The position numbers were made by a program, and so were the translations under genes. From Allobosea sp. BH3 (GTDB lineage Bacteria > Pseudomonadota > Alphaproteobacteria > Rhizobiales > Beijerinckiaceae): 64,000 bases of DNA. The stretch spans positions 372,001 to 436,000 of the forward strand of contig NZ_JAIMCA010000002.1 of NCBI RefSeq assembly GCF_025499465.1. The letters are read 5' to 3'. This document shows, one piece after another, positions 9,234 through 18,075 of the stretch (the stretch's first letter is position 1; every line of letters begins with the position of its first letter). The notes under the pieces are model-generated. The model made no database searches. It saw nothing but the letters and a program-made list of their open reading frames with translations, and was not told where the DNA came from.

Positions 9234-10955
9234 ATGACAGCCATCCCGACCGCAACCACATCGCACCCGTCCCGTCGCATCTCCGCGACACCCGGCCAGA
9301 TCGCGCTGGCGCTCGCCATCGCCGCGTTCCTCGTGATGTTCCTGGTGCTGCCGGTCGCGACGGTGATCTACGTCGCCTTCACCGAGAAGGGCACGTCGAG
9401 CTTCACGCTGGTCAATTTCTACGACTTCTTCCGCACCGAGCTGTTCATGCGCTCGCTGTGGAACTCGACTTATGTCGCGGCGATGTCGGTGGTCTGGGCT
9501 TCGGTCTTCGCCCTGCCGCTAGCCTATCTGACCACGCGCTTCGCCTTTCGCGGCGCCGCGATCGTCCAGACGCTCGGCTTCCTGCCGCTGATCATGCCGC
9601 CCTTCGTCGGCGCGGTGGCCATGCAGCTCTTCTTCGGCAGGAACGGCTCGATCAACCTGCTGCTGGACGAGTATTTGGGCTTCAAGATCGACTTCATGGA
9701 GGGGCTGAACGGCGTCATATTCGTCCAGTCGGTCCACTACTTCCCCTTCATCCTGATCAACCTCTCGGCGGCGCTGCGCAACATCGACCGCGCCATGGAA
9801 GAGGCGGCGCAGAATCTCGGCTCCTCCGGCTTCCGGCTCTTCCGGCGGATCGTCTTCCCTCTCGCCATGCCGGGCTATCTCGCCGGCGCCTCGCTCGTCT
9901 TCGTCAAGGTGTTCGACGATCTGGCGACGCCGCTGCTGCTCAATGTGAAGGACATGCTCGCCCCGCAGGCCTATCTGCGCGTCACCTCGATCGGCATCGC
10001 CGACCCGATGGGATATGTGATCTCGGTCGTCCTGATCGTCGCCTCGGTGCTGGCGATGTGGCTCTCGGCACAAGCCCTGAAGGGCCGCGACTATGCCACC
10101 ACCCAGCGCGGCGGCGGGGGCCTTGCCCGCCGCAAGATGAGCCCCGGCGAGGCGGCGCTCGGCTATGGCGTCGTGTTCCTGATCCTGGCGCTCGTGCTGG
10201 CGCCGCATCTGGGTCTGCTGCTGCTGTCCTTCGCGACGATCTGGTCGTTCTCGCCGCTGCCGGACGGCTTCACCCTGGCGCATTACGGCCGCGTCTTCGG
10301 CGAAAGCTCGATCTACATCAAGAACACGCTGCTCTACGCCACCATCGCCGGAGGCATCGATGTCGTGCTCGGCGTCGCGATCGCCTATCTCGTGCTGCGC
10401 ACCAAGCTGATCGGCCGCGAATGGCTCGACTGGATGGCGACGGCTGCGCTCGCGATACCCGGCGTGGTGCTGGGCATCGGCTATCTACGCGCCTTCTACG
10501 GGGTCACCCTGCCCGACGGCACGCCGCTGGCATCGCTCTGGATCACCATCGTGCTGGCCTTGGCCATCCGTCGGCTGCCCTATGCGCTGCGCGCCTGTTA
10601 CGCCGCCCTGCAGCAGATCTCGGTCTCGCTGGAGGAGGCCGCCGAGAATCTCGGCGCCACCAAGTCCCGGACCGTGCGCCGCGTCGTCGTGCCGCTGATG
10701 GCGGGTGGCATTCTCGCGGGCTTCGTCACCTCCTTCTCGACGGCCGCGGTCGAGCTCTCGGCGACGCTGATGCTGGTGCAATCCAACTCCGATGCGCCGC
10801 TGGCCTACGGGCTCTACGTCTTCATGCAGTCTGCGGCGGGGCGCGGGCCCGGTGCGGCACTCGGCGTCATCGCCGTGCTGCTGGTCGCGGCCTGCACCTT
10901 TCTCTCGCATCTCGTGATCGAGCGCAGCCAGAAAGCCAAGGGCATGGACCACTGA
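9234..10955 (+). CDS. ABC transporter permease, fused double domain (FbpB type)
   Basis: Inner-membrane permease of 573 residues made of two fused transport domains, each with about six helices. The two EAA loops are EEAAQNLGSSGFRLF (about 185-200) and EEAAENLGATKSRTV (about 464-478), so one polypeptide forms the whole channel. This fused form is usual for ferric-iron and 2-aminoethylphosphonate transporters. The ATG at 9234 lies just after the palindrome. The ATPase gene starts 2 bp after the stop. Confidence 0.88.
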   Translation: MTAIPTATTSHPSRRISATPGQIALALAIAAFLVMFLVLPVATVIYVAFTEKGTSSFTLVNFYDFFRTELFMRSLWNSTYVAAMSVVWASVFALPLAYLTTRFAFRGAAIVQTLGFLPLIMPPFVGAVAMQLFFGRNGSINLLLDEYLGFKIDFMEGLNGVIFVQSVHYFPFILINLSAALRNIDRAMEEAAQNLGSSGFRLFRRIVFPLAMPGYLAGASLVFVKVFDDLATPLLLNVKDMLAPQAYLRVTSIGIADPMGYVISVVLIVASVLAMWLSAQALKGRDYATTQRGGGGLARRKMSPGEAALGYGVVFLILALVLAPHLGLLLLSFATIWSFSPLPDGFTLAHYGRVFGESSIYIKNTLLYATIAGGIDVVLGVAIAYLVLRTKLIGREWLDWMATAALAIPGVVLGIGYLRAFYGVTLPDGTPLASLWITIVLALAIRRLPYALRACYAALQQISVSLEEAAENLGATKSRTVRRVVVPLMAGGILAGFVTSFSTAAVELSATLMLVQSNSDAPLAYGLYVFMQSAAGRGPGAALGVIAVLLVAACTFLSHLVIERSQKAKGMDH

Positions 10956-10957
10956 CG

Positions 10958-12061
10958 ATGAATGCGTCGATCAAGCAAGACACGGCTGCAGCAGCCATCG
11001 CCACTCCGGCGCTCTCCGTCGAGATCGAGGGGGTCAACCTGTCCTATGGCGACAACCATGTCCTGAAGGATGTCGGGCTCTCGATCAGGCCGGGCGAGTT
11101 CTTCGCCTTTCTCGGCCCTTCGGGTTGCGGCAAGACCACCCTGCTCAGGTTGATCGCCGGGTTCAACCAGGCCGATACGGGCCGCGTCACCATTGGCGGC
11201 CGGGACATCTCGGCGCTGCCCCCCTGGAAGCGCGACGTCGGCATGGTGTTCCAGTCCTATGCGTTGTGGCCGCATATGAGCGTGCGCCGCAACGTTGCCT
11301 TTGGGCTGGAGGAGCGCGGCGTGAAGCGCGCGGAGGTCGACCGACGCGTCGATGTCGCGCTGGGCCTGGTTGGGCTTTCCCATCTGGCAGATCGCCGGCC
11401 TTCGCAGCTTTCCGGCGGCCAGCAGCAGCGCGTCGCCGTGGCACGCACTGTCGTCGTCGAGCCGAAGGTCTTGCTGCTCGACGAACCCTTGTCGAACCTC
11501 GACGCCAAGATGCGCGTGCAGGTGCGCCGGGAACTGCGTGAACTGCAGCAGCGCCTCGGACTGACGACAATCTTCGTCACCCACGACCAGGAGGAGGCGA
11601 ACACGATCTGCGACCGCATCGCCGTGATGAACGACGGCATCGTGCAGCAGGTCGGTACGCCGATGGAGCTCTATGAGAACCCGGCCAACCTCTTCGTCGC
11701 CAACTTCCTCGGCACGGCCAACATCCTCGATGGGAGGATCGCTTCGGATTCACGCCATTTCGAGCTGGACGGCGGCATCGTCGTTGAGTCCGGCAGCGAC
11801 ATCCCGCCCGGCTCGAAACTCGTCTTCCGCCCGCAGCACGCCATTCTTGCGCCTGCCGATGCCAAGGGCGAAGGCGTCGCTATGCCCTGCATCGTGACGG
11901 GGCGGGAGTTCCTGGGCGCCAGCGTCCGCTATCTCGTCACGATCGGGACGAATCCGGTGGCGATCGACGTGCCGTTCCAGTCGGGGCGCGATCTGGTCGA
12001 GATCGGCGCGCCGGCCAGCGTGAGAATTCCTGAACGTTCGCTGCTGTGGTTGTCTAACTGA
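10958..12061 (+). CDS. ABC transporter ATP-binding protein (FbpC/PotA type)
   Basis: ATPase partner of the preceding permease, 367 residues. Walker A is GPSGCGKTT (about 53-61), the Q-loop is FQSYALWPH, the signature is LSGGQQQRVAVART and Walker B is LLLDEPLSNLD. The H-loop is FVTHDQEEA. The C-terminal third (about 245-367) is a TOBE-like regulatory domain as in FbpC, PotA and MalK. The start is 2 bp after the permease stop, indicating translational coupling. Confidence 0.92.
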   Translation: MNASIKQDTAAAAIATPALSVEIEGVNLSYGDNHVLKDVGLSIRPGEFFAFLGPSGCGKTTLLRLIAGFNQADTGRVTIGGRDISALPPWKRDVGMVFQSYALWPHMSVRRNVAFGLEERGVKRAEVDRRVDVALGLVGLSHLADRRPSQLSGGQQQRVAVARTVVVEPKVLLLDEPLSNLDAKMRVQVRRELRELQQRLGLTTIFVTHDQEEANTICDRIAVMNDGIVQQVGTPMELYENPANLFVANFLGTANILDGRIASDSRHFELDGGIVVESGSDIPPGSKLVFRPQHAILAPADAKGEGVAMPCIVTGREFLGASVRYLVTIGTNPVAIDVPFQSGRDLVEIGAPASVRIPERSLLWLSN

Positions 12062-12196
12062 TTTCGCGAAAGTTGCCTGCTGCGGTTTCGTGGACACGCC
12101 AGCGGCTTACGCCGACACCTGAGGGTAACGTTACAGACGCGCTGAGAAGCGCACTCTGATCTCGCGATAACATCCAATTGGATTTTTCTGTTTCTG

Positions 12197-12215
12197 CGAT
12201 AGAATTTCTTTATCG
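12197..12215. promoter_or_regulatory. LysR-type box, copy 1 (before lysR)
   Basis: CGATA-N9-TATCG dyad containing the LysR-family T-N11-A pattern (T12200, A12212). It lies 56-74 bp before the lysR ATG in a locally A+T-rich stretch. It matches copy 2 at 13204-13222 in 16 of 19 positions. A separate perfect 12-bp palindrome, ATCCAATTGGAT, sits just upstream at 12172-12183. Probably the autoregulatory site of the adjacent LysR protein. Confidence 0.6.
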
Positions 12216-12270
12216 ATTGGAAAAACGGCCTAAAAGTGCTTGTTGCGCTGCGGCGCTCTGGAGGGGCGCG

Positions 12271-13158
12271 ATGCCGAACTGGACCCTGAAGCAGCTCGAG
12301 AGCTTCGCCTGGGTCGCCAAGCTCGGCAGTTTCAGAGGTGCTGCCGAACGCCTTAATACCACGCAGCCGAATATCTCGGTGCGCATCTCCCAGCTCGAGG
12401 CCACGTTGGGTGTAAGGCTCTTCTATCGCGACTCCGGCTCGGTTGCCCTGACGCCGATCGGGCATTCTCTGCTGGCACATGCCGAGAAAGTGCTGCTGGC
12501 TTCGGACGAGTTCTCGCAGCATTCCATCCGTTCCGACCAGCAGGCCGGCGTCCTGCGGCTGGGCGTCGCCGAGCTGATCGCGCAGACCTGGCTGCGCGAC
12601 TACCTGCTCGATCTGCGCGAGGTCTTCCCGAATGTCGATGTCGAGCTGAGGGTCGATCTGACCATCAATCTGCGCGAGGAGCTGGTCTCACGGTCGCTCG
12701 ATCTGTGCCTCCTGAACGGACCGATCTCGAACTTCAACATCACCAATATCGATCTCGGCTCCGTGCCCTATCTGTGGGTGGCCTCGCCCCGGCTTGCGCT
12801 CGCCGGCTCGGATATTGCGACGATGGCGTCGCACGCGATCCTCACCCATGCGCGTAACACGCGCCATTTCGTCGAGCTTTCGGCGCATTTCCGCGACGGC
12901 TGGGAAGGGCCGATACGGATCGTTCCGTCGAGCAGCCTGGCCGCCTCGCTGCAGATGACCCTGGACGGCCTCGGAATCGCGCCGATGTCGCGCACGCTGG
13001 TGGGGAAACACCTGGAGTCCGGCGAGCTCGTGGAGGTGCCTTATCCGTGGAAGCCCAGCGCTCTGATCTTCACGGCGTCATATGCCCATACGCCAGCCAG
13101 CTTCCTGCTCAGGCGTGCCGCCGAACTCGCGGGGGAAAGGGCTGCGCGGCATCATTGA
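12271..13158 (+). CDS. LysR-family transcriptional regulator
   Basis: LysR-type activator/repressor, 295 residues from the ATG at 12271, chosen because GGAGGGGCG lies just upstream and the protein then starts MPNWTLKQLESFAWV; an upstream in-frame ATG at 12178 would add 31 unrelated residues. The N-terminal helix-turn-helix has recognition part TTQPNISVRISQLE (about 33-46). The effector-binding domain covers about 90-290. It is followed by hydantoinase genes in the same direction, and a copy of the box found before its own start recurs before hyuA. It probably controls the hydantoinase operon; the inducer is unknown. Confidence 0.9.
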   Translation: MPNWTLKQLESFAWVAKLGSFRGAAERLNTTQPNISVRISQLEATLGVRLFYRDSGSVALTPIGHSLLAHAEKVLLASDEFSQHSIRSDQQAGVLRLGVAELIAQTWLRDYLLDLREVFPNVDVELRVDLTINLREELVSRSLDLCLLNGPISNFNITNIDLGSVPYLWVASPRLALAGSDIATMASHAILTHARNTRHFVELSAHFRDGWEGPIRIVPSSSLAASLQMTLDGLGIAPMSRTLVGKHLESGELVEVPYPWKPSALIFTASYAHTPASFLLRRAAELAGERAARHH

Positions 13159-13203
13159 GCCGACGAGATCACGGCCGCGCGGGGGTGACCGCGGAGGGAT
13201 GAT

Positions 13204-13222
13204 CGATAAATTTCCTTTATCG
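13204..13222. promoter_or_regulatory. LysR-type box, copy 2 (before the hydantoinase operon)
   Basis: CGATA-N9-TATCG, extended to a perfect 8-bp inverted repeat (TCGATAAA at 13203-13210 and TTTATCGA at 13216-13223). T13207 and A13219 give the T-N11-A pattern. It is 83-101 bp before the hyuA ATG, in an A+T-rich island (13203-13250) that contrasts with the G+C-rich surroundings. Likely the operator/promoter region of the hydantoinase operon. Confidence 0.62.
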
Positions 13223-13304
13223 AATAATATAGAAAATAATAATTCGACGACATGGGCAGACCATTTCTATCTTGATCCGATCAGGCAACGGAGGCGCACG
13301 AGCC

Positions 13305-15431
13305 ATGTCCATTATCGGAGCCCGTCTGGGCGTCGACATCGGGGGTACCTTCACGGATGTCGTGCTCGAACAGGCGGGGCAACGCTGGTCGGCAAAGGTT
13401 CTCACCACCTATGCCGCGCCCGAGGACGCGATCATCGAGGGCATGCACCGGGTCTGCGCCAAGGCCGGCATCGCGGCTTCCGATATCGGGCAGATCATCC
13501 ACGGCACGACACTGGCAACCAATGCGCTGATCGAGCGGCGCGGGGCCAAGACGGCGCTGATCACGACGGAAGGCTTCCGCGACGTCATCGAGATGCGGAC
13601 GGAAAGCCGCTTCGAGCAATACGACCTCAACCTGACGCTGCCGGAACCGCTGCTGCCGCGCAATCGCCGCTACACCGTCAAGGAACGGATGGATGCCCGC
13701 GGCCGGGTGCTGCTTCCGCTGGAGCGGGCCGCGGTCGAGGCCCTGGCCGACGAACTGCGTGAGGCCGGTTATGAGAGCGTCGCCGTCGGTCTGCTCCACT
13801 CCTATGTCAACGACGCGCATGAGCGGCTGATCCTCGATGTGCTGGCCGAGCGGCTGCCCGGGGCGATGGTCTCGCTCTCGTCGGAAGTCTCGCCGCAGAT
13901 GCGCGAATACGAGCGCTTCAACACGACGATCGCCAACGCCTACATCAAGCCGCTGATGAAGAGCTATCTCGTCCGGCTGAAGGGGCGGCTCGCCGCTGAG
14001 GGCGCCTCATGTCCGATCTTCCTGATGCATTCGGGCGGCGGCATCATCTCGTTGGAGAGCGCCTCGGAGTTCCCGGTGCGCCTCGTCGAATCCGGTCCGG
14101 CCGGCGGGGCCGTCTTCGCCGCCGACATCGCGGCGCGGCACGGACTGAAGAAAGTCCTGTCGTTCGACATGGGCGGCACCACCGCGAAGATCTGCCTGAT
14201 CAAGAACTACACGCCGAAGACCGCGCGCGTCTTCGAGGTCGCCCGGACCTATCGCTTCAAGAAGGGCTCGGGCATGCCAATCTCGATCCCGGTGATCGAC
14301 ATGGTCGAGATCGGCGCCGGTGGCGGCAGCCTCGCCCACGTCGACTCAATGAATCAGATCCGCGTCGGGCCGGAAAGCGCGGGCTCCGAGCCCGGCCCCG
14401 CCTGCTACGGCCGCGACGGCAAGCGCCCGGCCGTGACCGATGCCGACGTCATCCTCGGCAAAATCGATCCGGATAATTTCGCGGCGGGCACGATTCCGCT
14501 CTTCGCAGATCAGTCGGCCGCTGCGCTGGAACGCGAGATCGGCGGCAAGCTCGGCATGGATGCCCAGGAGAGCGCCTGGGGCGTCGCCGAGGTCGTCGAC
14601 GAGAACATGGCCAACGCCGCGCGCGTCCACGCCGTCGAGAACGGCGAGGACCTGTCGGAATACACGATGATCGCCTTCGGCGGCGCCGCCCCGCTCCATG
14701 CCGGCCGGCTTTGCGAGAAGCTCGGCATTTCGCGCTGCCTCGTGCCGCCCGGTGCCGGCGTCGGCTCCGCCATCGGCTTCCTCAGGGCGCCGTTCAGCTT
14801 CGAGGCCAATCGCACGCTGTTCATGCGCCTCGCCCAGTTCGACACGACGCGCGTCGCCAGGCTCTTCGACGAGATGGAAGAGGAAGCGACGCGGGTCGTG
14901 CGCTCCTGCGGCTGGGCCGGCGAGATCCTGGCCGAATACAAGGTCTATATGCGCTATGCCGGTCAGGGCTGGGAAATCCCGGTGACGCTGACGCCGGAGG
15001 AGGCGCGCGCCGCCGATCCTGCCGTCATCCTGCAGCGTTTCGAGCGCGAATACGCCAATCTGTTCGGCCGCACGGTGAAGGGACTCGCCGCCGAGATCAC
15101 GGTCTGGTCGGTCAACGCTCACACGCCGCAGGAAGCCGTCGTTCCTGTCGCGCCGGGCTCGCAGATACGGGATGTACCGGCAGAGGGTAGCCGTTCCGTC
15201 TTCGATGCAGGGCTCGGCCGCCGCGTCGAAGCCGAAGCCCATAGCCGCACTGCCCTCCCCGCCGGCAGCCGGATCAACGGCCCCGGCATCGTCACCGAGG
15301 ACGAGACCACCATCGTCCTGCCGTCGAGCCGTTTCGCCGTCACGCTGAATGACGGCTGCATCGACATCCGCCTTTCAGAAGTCGCACCCGCCGCCTCCGT
15401 CGCCGCGCGGAAGGAGCCCGCCCATGTCTGA
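13305..15431 (+). CDS. hyuA: Hydantoinase/oxoprolinase family protein, subunit A
   Basis: ATP-dependent amidohydrolase subunit of the hydantoinase A / 5-oxoprolinase / acetone carboxylase-beta family, 708 residues. The ATP-binding core of the actin-like fold is visible in LGVDIGGTFTDVVLE (about 7-21) and FDMGGTTAKICLI (about 288-300). The C-terminal domain follows from about 510. AACGGAGG precedes the chosen ATG. It overlaps subunit B by 8 bp. The family opens cyclic amides (hydantoins, 5-oxoproline, lactams) with ATP; which substrate is used here cannot be told from sequence. Confidence 0.9.
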   Translation: MSIIGARLGVDIGGTFTDVVLEQAGQRWSAKVLTTYAAPEDAIIEGMHRVCAKAGIAASDIGQIIHGTTLATNALIERRGAKTALITTEGFRDVIEMRTESRFEQYDLNLTLPEPLLPRNRRYTVKERMDARGRVLLPLERAAVEALADELREAGYESVAVGLLHSYVNDAHERLILDVLAERLPGAMVSLSSEVSPQMREYERFNTTIANAYIKPLMKSYLVRLKGRLAAEGASCPIFLMHSGGGIISLESASEFPVRLVESGPAGGAVFAADIAARHGLKKVLSFDMGGTTAKICLIKNYTPKTARVFEVARTYRFKKGSGMPISIPVIDMVEIGAGGGSLAHVDSMNQIRVGPESAGSEPGPACYGRDGKRPAVTDADVILGKIDPDNFAAGTIPLFADQSAAALEREIGGKLGMDAQESAWGVAEVVDENMANAARVHAVENGEDLSEYTMIAFGGAAPLHAGRLCEKLGISRCLVPPGAGVGSAIGFLRAPFSFEANRTLFMRLAQFDTTRVARLFDEMEEEATRVVRSCGWAGEILAEYKVYMRYAGQGWEIPVTLTPEEARAADPAVILQRFEREYANLFGRTVKGLAAEITVWSVNAHTPQEAVVPVAPGSQIRDVPAEGSRSVFDAGLGRRVEAEAHSRTALPAGSRINGPGIVTEDETTIVLPSSRFAVTLNDGCIDIRLSEVAPAASVAARKEPAHV

Positions 15432-17133
15432 GATCTCCAAGGTCGCCTATCAGGTCATGTGGAACCGCCTGATCTCGGTCGTCGAGGAACAGGCGCAGGC
15501 GCTGATCCGCACCTCCTTCTCGACCTCGGTGCGCGAGGCCGGGGACCTCTCGGCCGGCGTCTACAACGAGAAGGGCGAGATGCTGGCGCAGGCGGTGACC
15601 GGCACGCCCGGCCACGTCAACGCCATGGCCGATGCCGTCGCCCATTTCATCCGCCGCATCGGGCGCGAGAACATCGCGGAAGGCGATGTCTACATCACCA
15701 ACAACCCCTGGGAGGGCACCGGCCACCTGCACGACATCACGGTCGTCAGCCCCTCCTTCCACAACGGCCGACATGTCGGCTTCTTCGCCTGCACCGCCCA
15801 TATCGTCGATATCGGCGGGCGTGGTTTCGGCGCCGACGCCAATTCGGTCTATGAGGAAGGCTTGCATATCCCGATCATGAAGTTCGCCGATCGCGGGACG
15901 GTCAACGAGACGCTGGTCGCGATCATCCGCGGCAATGTCCGCGAGCCCGACCAGCTCGTCGGCGACGTCTATGCGCTCGCGACCTGCAATGAGATCGGTC
16001 ATCGCCGCCTGATCGACATGATGGTCGAGTTCAAGCTCGCCGATCTCGCGGGCATCTCCGAATTCATCCTGACGAACTCCCGCCAGGCGACGCTCGACAG
16101 GATCGCGGCGCTGCCACGCGGCCAGGCCGAGGGCCATATGCGGATCGACGGCTACAGCCGGCCGATCGACCTCCACGTCAAGATCTCGATCGAGCCGGAC
16201 GGTGTGCTCTGCGACTGGGCCGGCACCTCCGGCGTCGACAAGAACGGCATCAACGTGCCGCTAGTCTATACGAAGGCGTATACCTGCTACGCGTTGAAAT
16301 GCGCGATCGCGCCGGAGATCCCGAACAACGCCGCCTCGCTGGAGCCGTTCCGCATCACTGCGCCGGAGCATACGATCGTCAACGCGGTCTGGCCCGCGCC
16401 GGTGGCGCTGCGCCACATCATCGGCCACATGGTGCCGGACACGATCTATGACGCGCTCGACAAGCTCCTGCCCGGCCTCGTTCCGGCCGAGGGCGCGGGC
16501 AGCCTCTGCAACTTCCAGGTCTCGCTGCGCCCGCGCAGCGACGGCCCGCAGCCGGCCGAGCCGGTGCGCGCCGAGGTGCTGACCTTCAACTCAGGTGGCT
16601 CGGGCGCGCGGCCTGCGCTCGACGGCATGAGCGCGACAGCCTTTCCCTCGGGCGTGATGACGATGCCGGTCGAGGCGACCGAGCAGGTCGGCCCGGTCAT
16701 TGTCTGGCGCAAGGAACTCCGGCCCGATTCCGGCGGCAATGGCCGGCATCGCGGCGGCCTCGGCCAGCATATGGAGGTCGGTGCCTGGGAGGGCTACGAG
16801 TTCGACATCCAGGCGATGTTCGACCGCGTGCACCATCCCGCCCGTGGCCGGCGCGGCGGCGGCGGCGGCGCGCCGACGACGATCGCGCTGGACGACGGCA
16901 CGGCGATGAAGGGCAAGGGCAAGCAGTTCGTGCCGCATGGCCGCAAGGTCGTCATGGCCTTTCCGGGCGGGGCGGGCTATGGCGCGCCGGCCGAGCGGGC
17001 GGCAAGCAGCGTCGAGCGCGATCTGGCGCTGGGCTATGTCTCGGCCGAGGTCGCCCGCGCCGAGTACGGGCTGTCCGAAGAGCGCGTGGCGGCTGTGCTG
17101 GCGACGTCCCGCCGTGGCGAGCTGCCTCGCTAG
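15424..17133 (+). CDS. hyuB: Hydantoinase B/oxoprolinase family protein, subunit B
   Basis: Partner subunit of HyuA, 569 residues. Recognisable stretches include SFSTSVREAGDLSAGVY (about 37-53), GHVNAMADAV, and the metal/ATP-region run ITNNPWEGTGHLHD (about 99-112). It starts at 15424 inside the end of hyuA (8-bp overlap), preceded by AAGGAG. The C-terminus has a Gly-rich segment (GRRGGGGGAP). A/B pairs act as one ATP-dependent cyclic-amide hydrolase. The aldolase gene follows after 23 bp. Confidence 0.9.
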   Translation: MSEISKVAYQVMWNRLISVVEEQAQALIRTSFSTSVREAGDLSAGVYNEKGEMLAQAVTGTPGHVNAMADAVAHFIRRIGRENIAEGDVYITNNPWEGTGHLHDITVVSPSFHNGRHVGFFACTAHIVDIGGRGFGADANSVYEEGLHIPIMKFADRGTVNETLVAIIRGNVREPDQLVGDVYALATCNEIGHRRLIDMMVEFKLADLAGISEFILTNSRQATLDRIAALPRGQAEGHMRIDGYSRPIDLHVKISIEPDGVLCDWAGTSGVDKNGINVPLVYTKAYTCYALKCAIAPEIPNNAASLEPFRITAPEHTIVNAVWPAPVALRHIIGHMVPDTIYDALDKLLPGLVPAEGAGSLCNFQVSLRPRSDGPQPAEPVRAEVLTFNSGGSGARPALDGMSATAFPSGVMTMPVEATEQVGPVIVWRKELRPDSGGNGRHRGGLGQHMEVGAWEGYEFDIQAMFDRVHHPARGRRGGGGGAPTTIALDDGTAMKGKGKQFVPHGRKVVMAFPGGAGYGAPAERAASSVERDLALGYVSAEVARAEYGLSEERVAAVLATSRRGELPR

Positions 17134-17156
17134 CGCCTTGCGCGACGGTCTGCCGA

Positions 17157-17936
17157 ATGGAGAGCAATTCGATGCAACTGCCCACGAACAGGTTCCTCGC
17201 ATCGATCCGGGCCGGGCAGCCCCAGATCGGGCTCTGGCTCAGCCTTTCCAGCGCCTTCGCCACGGAAGCAGTGGCCAGCTCCGGATTCGACTGGATGCTG
17301 ATCGATACGGAGCATTCGCCGAACGACCTGAACTCCGTGATGGCGCAACTGCAGGTGCTCGCCGCCCATCCAGTCACGCCCATCGTGCGCCCGGACTGGA
17401 ACGACGCCGTGCTGGTCAAGCGGTTGCTCGATCTCGGGGCGCCGGGGTTGCTCTTCCCGATGGTGCAGAACCCAGCCGAAGCCGAGAAAGCGGTCGCTGC
17501 GACCCGGTATCCGCCGCACGGCATCCGAGGCGTCAGCGGCTGCACGCGCGCCAATGCCTTCGGTCGGATGACCGACTATTTCAGCCGGATCGGCGAAGAG
17601 ACGGCGGTGATCGTTCAGGTCGAGACGCGCGCGGCGGTCGAGCAGTCGCTGGAGATCGGCCGTGTCGCCGGTGTCGACGGCGTGTTCTTCGGGCCGGCGG
17701 ATATCGCGGCGGATATCGGACTCCTGGGCAAGCCCACCGATCCGGCCGTGTGGGAGTTGATCCGCCCCGCGGCGCAAAGGCTGATCAAGGCCGGCATCCC
17801 GGTCGGAACGCTGGTGTTCGACCCGGCCTTCGCAAAGAGCCTGCTGGGGGAGGGCTTCTCCTTCGTGGCGTGCGGAGGCGACGCTGTTCTTCTGGCCCGT
17901 GGAGCGGACGGATTGATCGCCAAGATGCGCGGCTGA
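17157..17936 (+). CDS. HpcH/HpaI-family aldolase (2-keto-3-deoxy-acid type)
   Basis: Class II metal-dependent aldolase, 259 residues, related to HpaI, GarL and RhmA, which cleave 2-keto-3-deoxy acids to pyruvate and an aldehyde. Seen: MLIDTEHSPND (about 46-56) with the conserved acidic patch, GLLFPMVQNPAEAEKAV, GIRGVSG and the metal-site loop GVFFGPADIAAD (about 177-188). It follows hyuB by 23 bp and is followed by a uronate-dehydrogenase-like gene, so a sugar-acid product is plausible. An ATG at 17172 (MQLPTNRF) is an alternative start. Confidence 0.85.
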   Translation: MESNSMQLPTNRFLASIRAGQPQIGLWLSLSSAFATEAVASSGFDWMLIDTEHSPNDLNSVMAQLQVLAAHPVTPIVRPDWNDAVLVKRLLDLGAPGLLFPMVQNPAEAEKAVAATRYPPHGIRGVSGCTRANAFGRMTDYFSRIGEETAVIVQVETRAAVEQSLEIGRVAGVDGVFFGPADIAADIGLLGKPTDPAVWELIRPAAQRLIKAGIPVGTLVFDPAFAKSLLGEGFSFVACGGDAVLLARGADGLIAKMRG

Positions 17937-18075
17937 TCCGGCGCAGCGCGAGGCCCGTGTCTGAAGCGCGACCACCAGCCGCCGACAGGGTGACGACGTG
18001 CCGTTGCGCCGTTCACCGCGGCTACCCCAGAAGCTGCCGCGTTGCTAGGCTGCGGCGGACAGAGGCGAGGATCAC

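Noticed and set aside
12178-12270. Upstream in-frame start for lysR adding 31 residues
   Set aside because: It would cover the LysR box and A+T-rich promoter, the added residues are not LysR-like, and a good ribosome site precedes the ATG at 12271.
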